Below are positions 9,064 through 15,984 of a stretch of 64,000 bases of DNA, in pieces. Both the position numbers and the translations under genes were made by a program. The notes below the pieces were generated by a model that ran no database searches, was not told the origin of the DNA, and saw only the letters and a program-made list of their open reading frames with translations. How positions within the stretch are numbered: position 1 is the stretch's first letter; every line of letters starts with the position of its first letter. The stretch comes from VBWE01 sp943372645 (GTDB lineage: Bacteria > Bacteroidota > Bacteroidia > Palsa-965): positions 124,001-188,000 of the forward strand of contig CALRZN010000006.1 in NCBI GenBank assembly GCA_943372645.1. Direction: 5' to 3'.

Positions 9064-9082
9064 TTGATTTCCTTTTTGATAA

Positions 9083-9121
9083 ATGCTCCTGCAACAGAAA
9101 TGGTGCAGGAGCATTTTTTTT
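9083..9121 (+). terminator. Intrinsic terminator after the Ig-repeat gene
   Basis: Stem ATGCTCCTGCA (9083-9093) pairs with TGCAGGAGCAT (9104-9114), followed by a run of T. It starts 19 bases after the stop codon. Confidence 0.9.
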
Positions 9122-9134
9122 GCCGGTGCAGCAC

Positions 9135-9142
9135 TATCTTTG
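9135..9142 (+). promoter_or_regulatory. -7 box TATCTTTG of rsmG
   Basis: Exact TAnnTTTG match 7 bases before the chosen rsmG ATG at 9150. It excludes the earlier ATG at 9120, which lies upstream of the box. Confidence 0.55.
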
Positions 9143-9149
9143 CCCCACG

Positions 9150-9761
9150 ATGGAAAATCCGGTTGCCTTACTCAAAAAATATTTCCCCGAAATTTCGGAA
9201 AAACAGGAAGCGCAGTTTCTTGAAATGGGAAACCTCTACGCACACTGGAATGCGCAGATCAATGTGATTTCGCGCAAAGACATTGACCAGCTGTATGAGC
9301 GTCACATCCTGCATTCGCTGGCGATTGCAAAAATTCATACGTTTCAGCCCGACGAAACCGTGCTCGACCTGGGCACCGGCGGCGGTTTTCCCGGTATTCC
9401 GCTTGCGGTGTTATTCCCGGAAACGCATTTTCACCTCGTGGATTCCATCGGCAAAAAAATAAAAGTGGTGCAGGAAGTAGCGCGGGGATTGCAACTTGAA
9501 AATGTTACATCGGCGCATGTCCGTGCAGAAGAACTGCGCACAAAATTTGATACGTGTGTAACCCGTGCAGTGGCTCCGACCCCGGAACTGCTGCAATGGA
9601 TTCAGCGCACCGTAAAACGCGGCGGTATGCTGCTCGCACTCAAAGGCGGCGATCTTTCGGAAGAACTGAAAGGCGTTAAAAATGTAGCGGAACACGACCT
9701 CACCCGGTTCTTCAGCGAGCCGTATTTTGAAACCAAGAAAGTGGTACAGGTACTGCTCTGA
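9150..9761 (+). CDS. rsmG: 16S rRNA (guanine527-N7)-methyltransferase
   Basis: 203 residues. RsmG methylates G527 of 16S rRNA with SAM. Motifs are WNAQINVISRKDI and YERHILHSL near 35-58, the SAM loop VLDLGTGGGFPGIPLAVLFP near 70, HLVDSIGKKIKVVQ near 93, and TRAVAPTPELLQWI near 135. The start at 9150 (MENPVALLKKYFPEIS) fits the family. The frame extends 10 codons further upstream, but that part overlaps the promoter. It converges with the ABC exporter gene 6 bases away. Confidence 0.93.
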   Translation: MENPVALLKKYFPEISEKQEAQFLEMGNLYAHWNAQINVISRKDIDQLYERHILHSLAIAKIHTFQPDETVLDLGTGGGFPGIPLAVLFPETHFHLVDSIGKKIKVVQEVARGLQLENVTSAHVRAEELRTKFDTCVTRAVAPTPELLQWIQRTVKRGGMLLALKGGDLSEELKGVKNVAEHDLTRFFSEPYFETKKVVQVLL

Positions 9762-9767
9762 TAGCGT

Positions 9768-11624
9768 TTATTCGCTGGCCGCAGTTGTTACGGTATCATC
9801 GCGGTACTGCAAACGCACCAGGTTTTTATACACGCCGTTTTCGTTCATCATCAGTTCATCGTGCGTGCCGCTTTCGGCTACCGTTCCTTTGTCAATCACA
9901 ATAATCTTGTCTGCATTGCGGATCGTACTCAGGCGGTGCGCAATTACGAACGAGGTGCGGCCTACCATCAGTTTGTCAAGCGCTTCCTGCACTAAACGTT
10001 CGCTTTCTGAATCGAGTGAACTGGTTGCTTCATCAAGAATGAGAATACTCGGGTTTTTCAGCACCGCACGTGCTATGGCAATGCGCTGGCGCTGACCGCC
10101 GCTGAGCTGAATACCCCGGTCGCCGACTTTGGTATTAAATTTTTCCGGGAAACCTTCGATAAACTGCAGTGCGTTTGCTTTGCGTGCAGCCTCCACAATT
10201 TCGTCATCGGTCGCGTCCGGTTTTCCGTAGGCGATGTTTTCTTTAATGCTTCCGCCAAACAGCAACACATCCTGCGGCACAATAGCCATGTTTTCGCGCA
10301 GCTGGGTGAGGTCGTAATCAGCGGCTGGTTTGCCGTCAATCAACACTTCGCCTTTATCCGGCGAATAAAAACGCATGAGCATGGCGGCAAGCGTGGTTTT
10401 ACCCGAGCCGCTGTGGCCCACGAGTGCAATGGTTTGACCCTGTGCCGCTTCAAATGTAATATCATGCAGTACCTGGTATTCCCTGCGGGTAGGGTAGGCG
10501 AATTCTGCATGACGGAACTCCACGTTGCCTTTTATTTTAAGCTGGCCGCGTTTGCGTTTATCGTCCATGTTAATCACTTCGGTTTCTTCACCGAGTATAT
10601 CAAACAGGCGTTCCGAAGCACCTACTGCGCGCTGGATCTGTGCATACTGTTCAGGCAGGCCGCCGATGGATGCTGCCACGAACATGGTCATGAACAGGAA
10701 TGTGGTCATGTCCTTCGGCGAAATACTTCCGGATAAGGTCATGGAAACACTGGTATACACCACAAGCATGATGGAACCGAACAGGCAGAAAATAATGAAG
10801 GCGAAGAACATGCCGCGTGCGCGGGCATTGCGCATGGCCATGGCTGAAATTTTTTCAGCTACGGTACTGTACCTGCTGGTTTCGTAGGCTTCGTTGGTAA
10901 ATGCTTTTACGTTGTTGATTCCCTGTAAACTTTCACCCACAATCAGGTTCGAGTCTGCCACGAGGTCCTGCACCTGCCGCGCAATTTTCCGGATGCGTTT
11001 TCCGAATACGAGTGCAACTACGGCCACGGGTGGTACCACGGCCAGCATCAGCAGGGCGAGTTTCCACGAGGTAAATGCAATGATGGTAACACCCCCGATG
11101 AGGATGATGAGTTGCCGGAAAAATTCAGCAACGCCCATGGTAAATGTTTCCCCGATCTGCGTGATATCGGCACTCACCCGGCTGTTGAGTTCGGCCGCCA
11201 TGTTTTTCGAAAAGAACGACATGGGCATGCGCGTAAGCTGTGAAAAGGAACTTACCCGCAGGGCTGCCAGCATATGTTGTGTGGCACTTTCAAAAAAGAA
11301 TACGCGGAAATAAGAAGCAAAAGCCTGTGCTCCGAGCACGACCAGCATCCATATACCATATTGGTCAACAGCAGCCTGTACCTGCACCGGGTCGATGCCT
11401 TTTTCGCCGATGCTGCCGAGCATATTCCCAATCAGGCGCGGAAAAATGAGCGCAGTTGCACCCGTAGCGAACAGGAAAATAATACCCACATAAAATTTCC
11501 ACTTGTGTTTGCCCATGTAATCAAACAGGCGGAACGCACGTTTCAGCGAATCGCCGGTGAGTTTTGCCTTGGGCATTTCATCGTTATTGTTTCCTTCGGT
11601 ACGGAACCGGCTTTTTTTTGCCAT
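9768..11624 (-). CDS. MsbA-like ABC exporter, fused permease and ATPase
   Basis: 618 residues. Six membrane helices at about 40-330 form an ABC transporter type 1 domain, followed by a nucleotide-binding domain with Walker A (LVGHSGSGKTTL), Q-loop (MAIVPQDVLLFGGSI), signature (LSGGQRQRIAIARAV), Walker B (SILILDEATSSLD) and H-loop (VIAHRLSTI). A half transporter of this type works as a homodimer and exports lipids, lipid A or drugs; the substrate is not determined. The start at 11624 (MAKKSRF) is preferred over 11645, because a TACCTTTG promoter box lies at 11643-11650 and would overlap the longer start. Confidence 0.9.
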   Translation of the reverse strand: MAKKSRFRTEGNNNDEMPKAKLTGDSLKRAFRLFDYMGKHKWKFYVGIIFLFATGATALIFPRLIGNMLGSIGEKGIDPVQVQAAVDQYGIWMLVVLGAQAFASYFRVFFFESATQHMLAALRVSSFSQLTRMPMSFFSKNMAAELNSRVSADITQIGETFTMGVAEFFRQLIILIGGVTIIAFTSWKLALLMLAVVPPVAVVALVFGKRIRKIARQVQDLVADSNLIVGESLQGINNVKAFTNEAYETSRYSTVAEKISAMAMRNARARGMFFAFIIFCLFGSIMLVVYTSVSMTLSGSISPKDMTTFLFMTMFVAASIGGLPEQYAQIQRAVGASERLFDILGEETEVINMDDKRKRGQLKIKGNVEFRHAEFAYPTRREYQVLHDITFEAAQGQTIALVGHSGSGKTTLAAMLMRFYSPDKGEVLIDGKPAADYDLTQLRENMAIVPQDVLLFGGSIKENIAYGKPDATDDEIVEAARKANALQFIEGFPEKFNTKVGDRGIQLSGGQRQRIAIARAVLKNPSILILDEATSSLDSESERLVQEALDKLMVGRTSFVIAHRLSTIRNADKIIVIDKGTVAESGTHDELMMNENGVYKNLVRLQYRDDTVTTAASE

Positions 11625-11642
11625 AATTTTTTTGTGCGGCTG

Positions 11643-11650
11643 CAAAGGTA
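11643..11650 (-). promoter_or_regulatory. -7 box TACCTTTG of the ABC exporter gene
   Basis: Exact TAnnTTTG match on the minus strand, 18 bases before the ATG at 11624. Confidence 0.5.
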
Positions 11651-11784
11651 GGCATAAGCGGCTTGAAAATTCCGGGATTTGAGCCTTTCTGCCTCCTCAT
11701 TTTGCAGGTTAATCACCCCGGGAGTCGTTGCAGCCCCCGGTTTTATTGTAAAATTGCAAGAAAAAGAAAAAAATAGCGCTTGGG

Positions 11785-11815
11785 TTTGCAGGTTTCAAAA
11801 AGGTACTTATCTTTG
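11785..11815 (+). promoter_or_regulatory. Complete Bacteroidota promoter of rpmH
   Basis: TTTG at 11785-11788, then 19 bases, then TATCTTTG at 11808-11815. This is the consensus layout for the Bacteroidota primary sigma factor. The ATG follows 23 bases later. Confidence 0.85.
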
Positions 11816-11838
11816 CCGTCCGATTAAAGCAGATTACA

Positions 11839-11997
11839 ATGAAAAGAACATTTCAACCATCCAAGCGCAAGCGCCGCAACAAGCACGGCTTCCGCGAACG
11901 TATGGCGTCCGCAAACGGCCGTCGTGTAATAGCTGCCCGCCGTAAACGCGGTCGCAAGAAACTGACTGTTTCCAGCGAGTCTCGCCACAAAGGCTAA
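11839..11997 (+). CDS. rpmH: 50S ribosomal protein bL34
   Basis: 52 residues, strongly basic, with the family core MKRTFQPSKRKRRNKHGF, then RMAS, NGRRVIAARRKRGRKKLTVS. It is a small structural protein of the large ribosomal subunit. It stands alone between divergent and convergent neighbours, with its own consensus promoter and a strong terminator, consistent with high independent expression. rnpA and dnaA are not adjacent. Confidence 0.95.
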   Translation: MKRTFQPSKRKRRNKHGFRERMASANGRRVIAARRKRGRKKLTVSSESRHKG

Positions 11998-12022
11998 GGC
12001 TTTACTGTATCTTATATTGTTT

Positions 12023-12054
12023 AAAGCGTCTGGTCAAAAGCCGGACGCTTTTTA
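12023..12054 (+). terminator. Intrinsic terminator after rpmH
   Basis: Stem AAAGCGTCTGG (12023-12033) with CCGGACGCTTT (12041-12051), one G-U pair, followed by T. It abuts the stop codon of the convergent M28 peptidase gene and may serve both strands. Confidence 0.85.
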
Positions 12055-13017
12055 TTTGCCCTTGCTGACTGTTTCCAGGTCCGGTACACGCTGTATTTTT
12101 TCCAGGAAAAACGCCACATAATGGCCGATCTGTACCATACCGGGGAAGTTAATCCGTTCGGTATCATCTTCCGGCTTGTGGTAGTATTCCGATAATCCCG
12201 TGCTGAAAGCGATAGACGGTATGCGGTGTTTTTCAAAATTATAGTTGTCCGATCCCCCGATAAAAATCATATCCGATTTGCGCACATTTAACGTGTTGGC
12301 GGTATCCGGATCAAGAAACTGATCCAGGGCCGGGTATTCGCGCAGACCTTCAATTTTTAAAAGCGGTTTTACCGTGTTCAGCTGGCCCACCATATCGAAG
12401 TTGATGTAACAGGCAATGGAGGCCGTGTCAATGGTTTTATTCTTTATAAAGAGCTCCGAACCGTACAGCCCGTCTTCTTCGGCCGCCCAGGCCACAAAAA
12501 CAATATCGTACTTCAATTCATCGCGGTGGGCATTGCACCATCCCGCAAGGGCAAGCAGCATGGCCACCCCGCTGGCATTGTCATCCGCACCGTTGTGAAT
12601 GGCTTTTGTAAATGGCGCATTCGAATGGTGTTTGCCCCAGCCGAGGTGATCGTAGTGCGCGCCGATAACAATTGTTTTTTTCGAGCGCGTATTAATCCAT
12701 CCCGCCACATTGCCTGCAGAATGGGTAAGCAACGAATCCGGGTTTTTGTAATCAAACGGTTGCGTAAATTTTTTCCCGTAAAGCGGCTTCAGCCGGGCAC
12801 GTTTCATTTCACCGGCAATAAACGCAGCAGCCATCTGTTCGCCTTTTGTACCGGGAAGCCTTCCCTCCAGGCTGTCGTGAGCCAGTGTTCCGACCACATA
12901 CCGGAAATAGGCTTCGGAGCAAAACGGCATAATCGCGCAGCCGCTGTTCTGTGCCTGCACCGGGCTGCTTAATACGAAAAAGAATACGAGCGTGGTTAAT
13001 ATAAAACGCATTGTCAC
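12052..13017 (-). CDS. Secreted M28-family zinc aminopeptidase
   Basis: 321 residues. Signal peptide (FILTTLVFFFVLSSPVQAQ), then an M28 catalytic domain. Two-zinc ligand motifs are all present: GAHYDHLG (His121), GADDNASG (Asp145/146), WAAEEDGLYGS (Glu180/181), INFDMVG (Asp208) and a C-terminal YYHKPEDD (His near 286). The enzyme probably trims N-terminal residues from peptides in the periplasm or outside the cell. A cysteine-rich stretch (CAIMPFC) lies just after the signal peptide. No T9SS sorting domain is present. Confidence 0.9.
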   Translation of the reverse strand: MTMRFILTTLVFFFVLSSPVQAQNSGCAIMPFCSEAYFRYVVGTLAHDSLEGRLPGTKGEQMAAAFIAGEMKRARLKPLYGKKFTQPFDYKNPDSLLTHSAGNVAGWINTRSKKTIVIGAHYDHLGWGKHHSNAPFTKAIHNGADDNASGVAMLLALAGWCNAHRDELKYDIVFVAWAAEEDGLYGSELFIKNKTIDTASIACYINFDMVGQLNTVKPLLKIEGLREYPALDQFLDPDTANTLNVRKSDMIFIGGSDNYNFEKHRIPSIAFSTGLSEYYHKPEDDTERINFPGMVQIGHYVAFFLEKIQRVPDLETVSKGK

Positions 13018-13036
13018 AAAGTTACTAAAATAAAAA

Positions 13037-13064
13037 AGTCCTCCCGGTTTGCACCGGGAGGACT
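13037..13064 (-). terminator. Intrinsic terminator of the collagen-like operon
   Basis: Perfect 11-bp stem AGTCCTCCCGG with CCGGGAGGACT and a 6-base loop. On the minus strand a run of T follows. It lies 25 bases after the stop at 13089. Confidence 0.9.
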
Positions 13065-13088
13065 CTGGGATACCTATTGCATTAATGA

Positions 13089-15227
13089 TTATTTGCGACC
13101 AGCAGACTGGCGCTCAAGGAGTGCAGTCTTTTCTTCGCGGGTCATTGAAGGCGGTGTAGAGTACTGGAGTTTAGATCCGTTCCACCATACCGGCTTGCCT
13201 GACTGTTCTTTGTTGCCGTCGCCGAACATTACGCCCTGCATGTTGTCTTTGAAGTTGGCCTGCAGCATCTGCTCAGGAACTTCAGTAGCACCGTCAACAC
13301 GTTTCGCAACAGCGATCCAGTTGAAGTTTGCGTTTGAAGTACCACCGTTAGCTTCTGCAACAGTGAAACCAGCTTTGTCAACACTTACAATGTACAGGTT
13401 AGCCCATGTACCGGTTGCAGTGAGGGTGATGGTCGGAGTCTGTCCGTTTGCAATCATCGAAGCGAAAGTTTCGTCGAAGTTTACACGTACAGTACCGTTG
13501 TTCAGCTGTGAAGTTCCGTCGCCGTAAACTTTGCTGTCTGTCGAAGTCATGGTGTAAGCAGCAACTTTGTTGCCGTTTGCAGCAGTAACGAATTCGATCT
13601 GTTTGCCTTCGGTGTATTCGTTTCCTACGTTGTACGAAGAGAACATAGTACCTGAAGTCATAAGACCCATAACTTCACCACGAACCCAGGCACCCATAAG
13701 GTCACCCGAGAAAGCGCCACCGATACCGGTTTTGGTTCCGTCAGCCTGGCGGCCACCGCCTGAAGCGTAAGCAGCCGAACCGTAAACACCGTAGTTCAGC
13801 AGGCCCGAAGAACGGTAACCAAGTGAACCCCAGTATAAGCCGTTTACATCAGCACCAAACGAACCGCCGCAACGGCTGTAGTCGTTGTAGTTGTACGAAG
13901 CATCACCCATGGTGTAAACATCTCCCCAGAAGTTGAAGCCTGAAGTAGCACGGTTGGTTTGAATCTGCGAGTAGCCTGTTCCGTCGTTCTGGCTGTCGCG
14001 GGTACGGTAGCCATAGATAGATGACTGGCCGTCGCCGTTGATAGTCAGTTGCTGGCGGTAAACGTAGAACTGGTAAATGATTGAAGGTGTAGTTGCACCA
14101 GCCGAGATCGAAGTACCGTTGTCCTGCATAGTCGAGTTTCCACCGCCTGTAGCAGAAGTAAACTTGATGATGTAGTTGGTAGTACCTGCGAGTGTTCCCG
14201 GGCCAGTAGCACCAGTAGCACCGTTAGCACCAGTAGCACCTGTAGCGCCGTTAGCACCTGCAGCACCTGTGGCACCTGTAGCACCGTTAGCACCTGCAGC
14301 ACCTGTCGGGCCGGCAGGACCAGCAGCACCTGTAGCACCGGCAGCACCTGTAGCGCCTGTAGCACCGTTGGTTCCGTTGGTACCTGCAGCACCTGTAGCA
14401 CCTGTAGCGCCGTTAGCACCTGCAGCACCTGTTGCACCTGTAGCTCCGTTAGCACCGGCAGCACCTGTTGCACCTGTAGCTCCGTTAGCACCTGCAGCAC
14501 CTGTTGCGCCTGTAGCTCCGTTAGCACCGGCAGCACCTGTTGCGCCTGTAGCTCCGTTAGCACCTGTAGCACCAGTAGCTCCGTTGGCTCCGGCAGGGCC
14601 GGTATCGCCTGTAGCACCAGTAGCACCGTTAGCACCGGCAGGACCAGTGTCACCTGTTGCACCTGTAGCACCGTTAGCACCGGCAGGGCCAGTGTCGCCT
14701 GTAGCACCTGTTGCACCGTTCGAACCGGCAGGGCCAGTGTCGCCGGTAGCACCAGTTGCACCGTTAGAACCTGCAGGGCCGGTATCACCGGTAGCACCTG
14801 TGGCACCTGTCGGGCCCTGGCCGTTGCCTGATGTTTTAGCATACAGGGCGTACGGTACAGAAATTAATTCAGAAGTACCAGCTGATACGTAGTTAGTACC
14901 GCCAGTGATGTCCATTTCAACTTCGAGGAAGTGTGAAGTAGAACCCCATGCCAGTGTGTTGAATGTACCCGAAACCGGTGTACCGCGGCCGATCTGTAAT
15001 GCATACAGACCAAAACCGTTGGTAGTTGTAGTGAATGTTTCCTGGTATGCAACCGGTCCGGTTGAGCTGCCTGTGCGGATCGACAGACGCAGACCAAGAG
15101 CCTGGTTCAGCTGGGCTACACCCGACGAGTTGCGGGCGACACCCTGGTAGTTAATGGCTTCCGGAGCCTGAGCGTAGCTCATTACCGAAAAAGCCATCAA
15201 CGCTGCGAAAAATAGTTTTTTCATCAT
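13089..15227 (-). CDS. Collagen-like repeat exported protein
   Basis: 712 residues. Signal peptide (KKLFFAALMAFSVMSYAQ), then a conserved N-terminal beta domain (APEAINYQGVARN, SVPYALYAKT) to about 137. About 69 uninterrupted Gly-X-Y triplets follow (138-344), built from GAT, GDT, GPA, GAN and GAA units, and then a 365-residue C-terminal domain rich in Gly, Tyr and Asn that ends in KTALLERQSAGRK. The triplets predict a trimeric collagen-type stalk, probably displayed at the surface. No T9SS sorting domain is visible at its C terminus. The start may be 15227 or the second ATG at 15224. The gene lies 8 bases behind the small T9SS gene in one operon. Confidence 0.85.
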   Translation of the reverse strand: MMKKLFFAALMAFSVMSYAQAPEAINYQGVARNSSGVAQLNQALGLRLSIRTGSSTGPVAYQETFTTTTNGFGLYALQIGRGTPVSGTFNTLAWGSTSHFLEVEMDITGGTNYVSAGTSELISVPYALYAKTSGNGQGPTGATGATGDTGPAGSNGATGATGDTGPAGSNGATGATGDTGPAGANGATGATGDTGPAGANGATGATGDTGPAGANGATGATGANGATGATGAAGANGATGATGAAGANGATGATGAAGANGATGATGAAGANGATGATGAAGTNGTNGATGATGAAGATGAAGPAGPTGAAGANGATGATGAAGANGATGATGANGATGATGPGTLAGTTNYIIKFTSATGGGNSTMQDNGTSISAGATTPSIIYQFYVYRQQLTINGDGQSSIYGYRTRDSQNDGTGYSQIQTNRATSGFNFWGDVYTMGDASYNYNDYSRCGGSFGADVNGLYWGSLGYRSSGLLNYGVYGSAAYASGGGRQADGTKTGIGGAFSGDLMGAWVRGEVMGLMTSGTMFSSYNVGNEYTEGKQIEFVTAANGNKVAAYTMTSTDSKVYGDGTSQLNNGTVRVNFDETFASMIANGQTPTITLTATGTWANLYIVSVDKAGFTVAEANGGTSNANFNWIAVAKRVDGATEVPEQMLQANFKDNMQGVMFGDGNKEQSGKPVWWNGSKLQYSTPPSMTREEKTALLERQSAGRK
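14196..14816 (-). repeat. Tandem DNA repeats encoding the collagen stalk
   Basis: The stalk has two repeat phases. Near the N terminus the unit is five triplets (45 bases, pattern GAT GAT GDT GPA GSN/GAN), repeated about five times. Next comes a four-triplet unit (36 bases, GAT GAT GAA GAN), also about five times, and then a less regular tail with GPA and GPT. Confidence 0.85.
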
Positions 15228-15235
15228 GTGTTGAG

Positions 15236-15748
15236 TTAGCGATTAATTGTTATTGGTTTGGTGGTCAGGGCGATTTCTTTGCCATTGTCGGCAATAAAGC
15301 GCAGGAAGTAAATCCCGTTGCTGTAAGTGCCCAGATTCAGGTCGCGGCGGTAGGCTCCGAAGAGGCCCTGCTGCTGTTCTGAATACGCCAGTTTGCCAAG
15401 TGCATCGTAAATTTCAATTTTTACGTTTGCAGACTTATCAAACTGATAGGTAATGCTGAAATTCCCATTCGACGGGTTTGGGAAAATGGTCAGCCCGTTC
15501 GCCTCAATGACGTTGTCATGAATACCCGTTAAGGTATCCCAGGGCTGCTGAAATCCCTGCGTCAGTATAAATCCGCTGTTCGTATAGGTTTCAACCAGTG
15601 CCATTTCTCCTATGGTGTAGGAGTTCTGTAAGTTGGCACTTGCAAACGCATCGCCCCCGCTGGCAATAACCTGCGGATCGCTCGTTTGTCCCATAGCCAG
15701 CGAAGATATAGCCAATGCCGGAATACACCAGATCAGTTTTTTCTTCAT
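15236..15748 (-). CDS. Small T9SS-sorted exported protein
   Basis: 170 residues. Signal peptide (KLIWCIPALAISSLAMGQ), then a short domain with a pattern often seen in Bacteroidota surface proteins (VIASGGDAFASANLQNSYTIGE, LTQGFQQPWD). A T9SS type A sorting domain occupies about 85-170 (LTIFPNPSNGNFSITY, IYDALGKLAYS, YSNGIYFLRFIADNG). It is the first gene of the operon with the collagen-like protein, so the two may form one surface structure. It has its own consensus promoter 35 bases upstream. Confidence 0.85.
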   Translation of the reverse strand: MKKKLIWCIPALAISSLAMGQTSDPQVIASGGDAFASANLQNSYTIGEMALVETYTNSGFILTQGFQQPWDTLTGIHDNVIEANGLTIFPNPSNGNFSITYQFDKSANVKIEIYDALGKLAYSEQQQGLFGAYRRDLNLGTYSNGIYFLRFIADNGKEIALTTKPITINR

Positions 15749-15783
15749 AGCTGTTAGTTTAGATTAATGTATAGGTATCGAAA

Positions 15784-15815
15784 CAAATATATGTTAAATA
15801 GTGTTCCTACGCAAA
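15784..15815 (-). promoter_or_regulatory. Complete Bacteroidota promoter of the collagen-like operon
   Basis: On the minus strand: TTTG (15812-15815), 20 bases, TATATTTG (15784-15791). The ATG at 15748 follows 35 bases later. This is a consensus match at both boxes. Confidence 0.85.
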
Positions 15816-15984
15816 TTTGTTTGTAAATATAGATTCTGTTGATTTCCAGCATTTAACCGATTCAGTAGTTAACATTGCGAGGGCATCGGATTGTCGAAAA
15901 AATGTTTACATCCTGCTGCTTGTGTAACGGCTATGGAAGGCGATTTGCCCTACCTTCGCGTAATTTTAAACGTACCTGAGCAAG

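Noticed and set aside
14196..14816. Regular repeats as a possible CRISPR array
   Set aside because: The repeats are contiguous triplets coding for collagen, without unique spacers.
14176..14892. Long Pro/Ala/Val-rich frame on the plus strand opposite the collagen repeats
   Set aside because: It is the antisense shadow of the Gly-X-Y repeats; composition and lack of a real start or domain argue against a gene.
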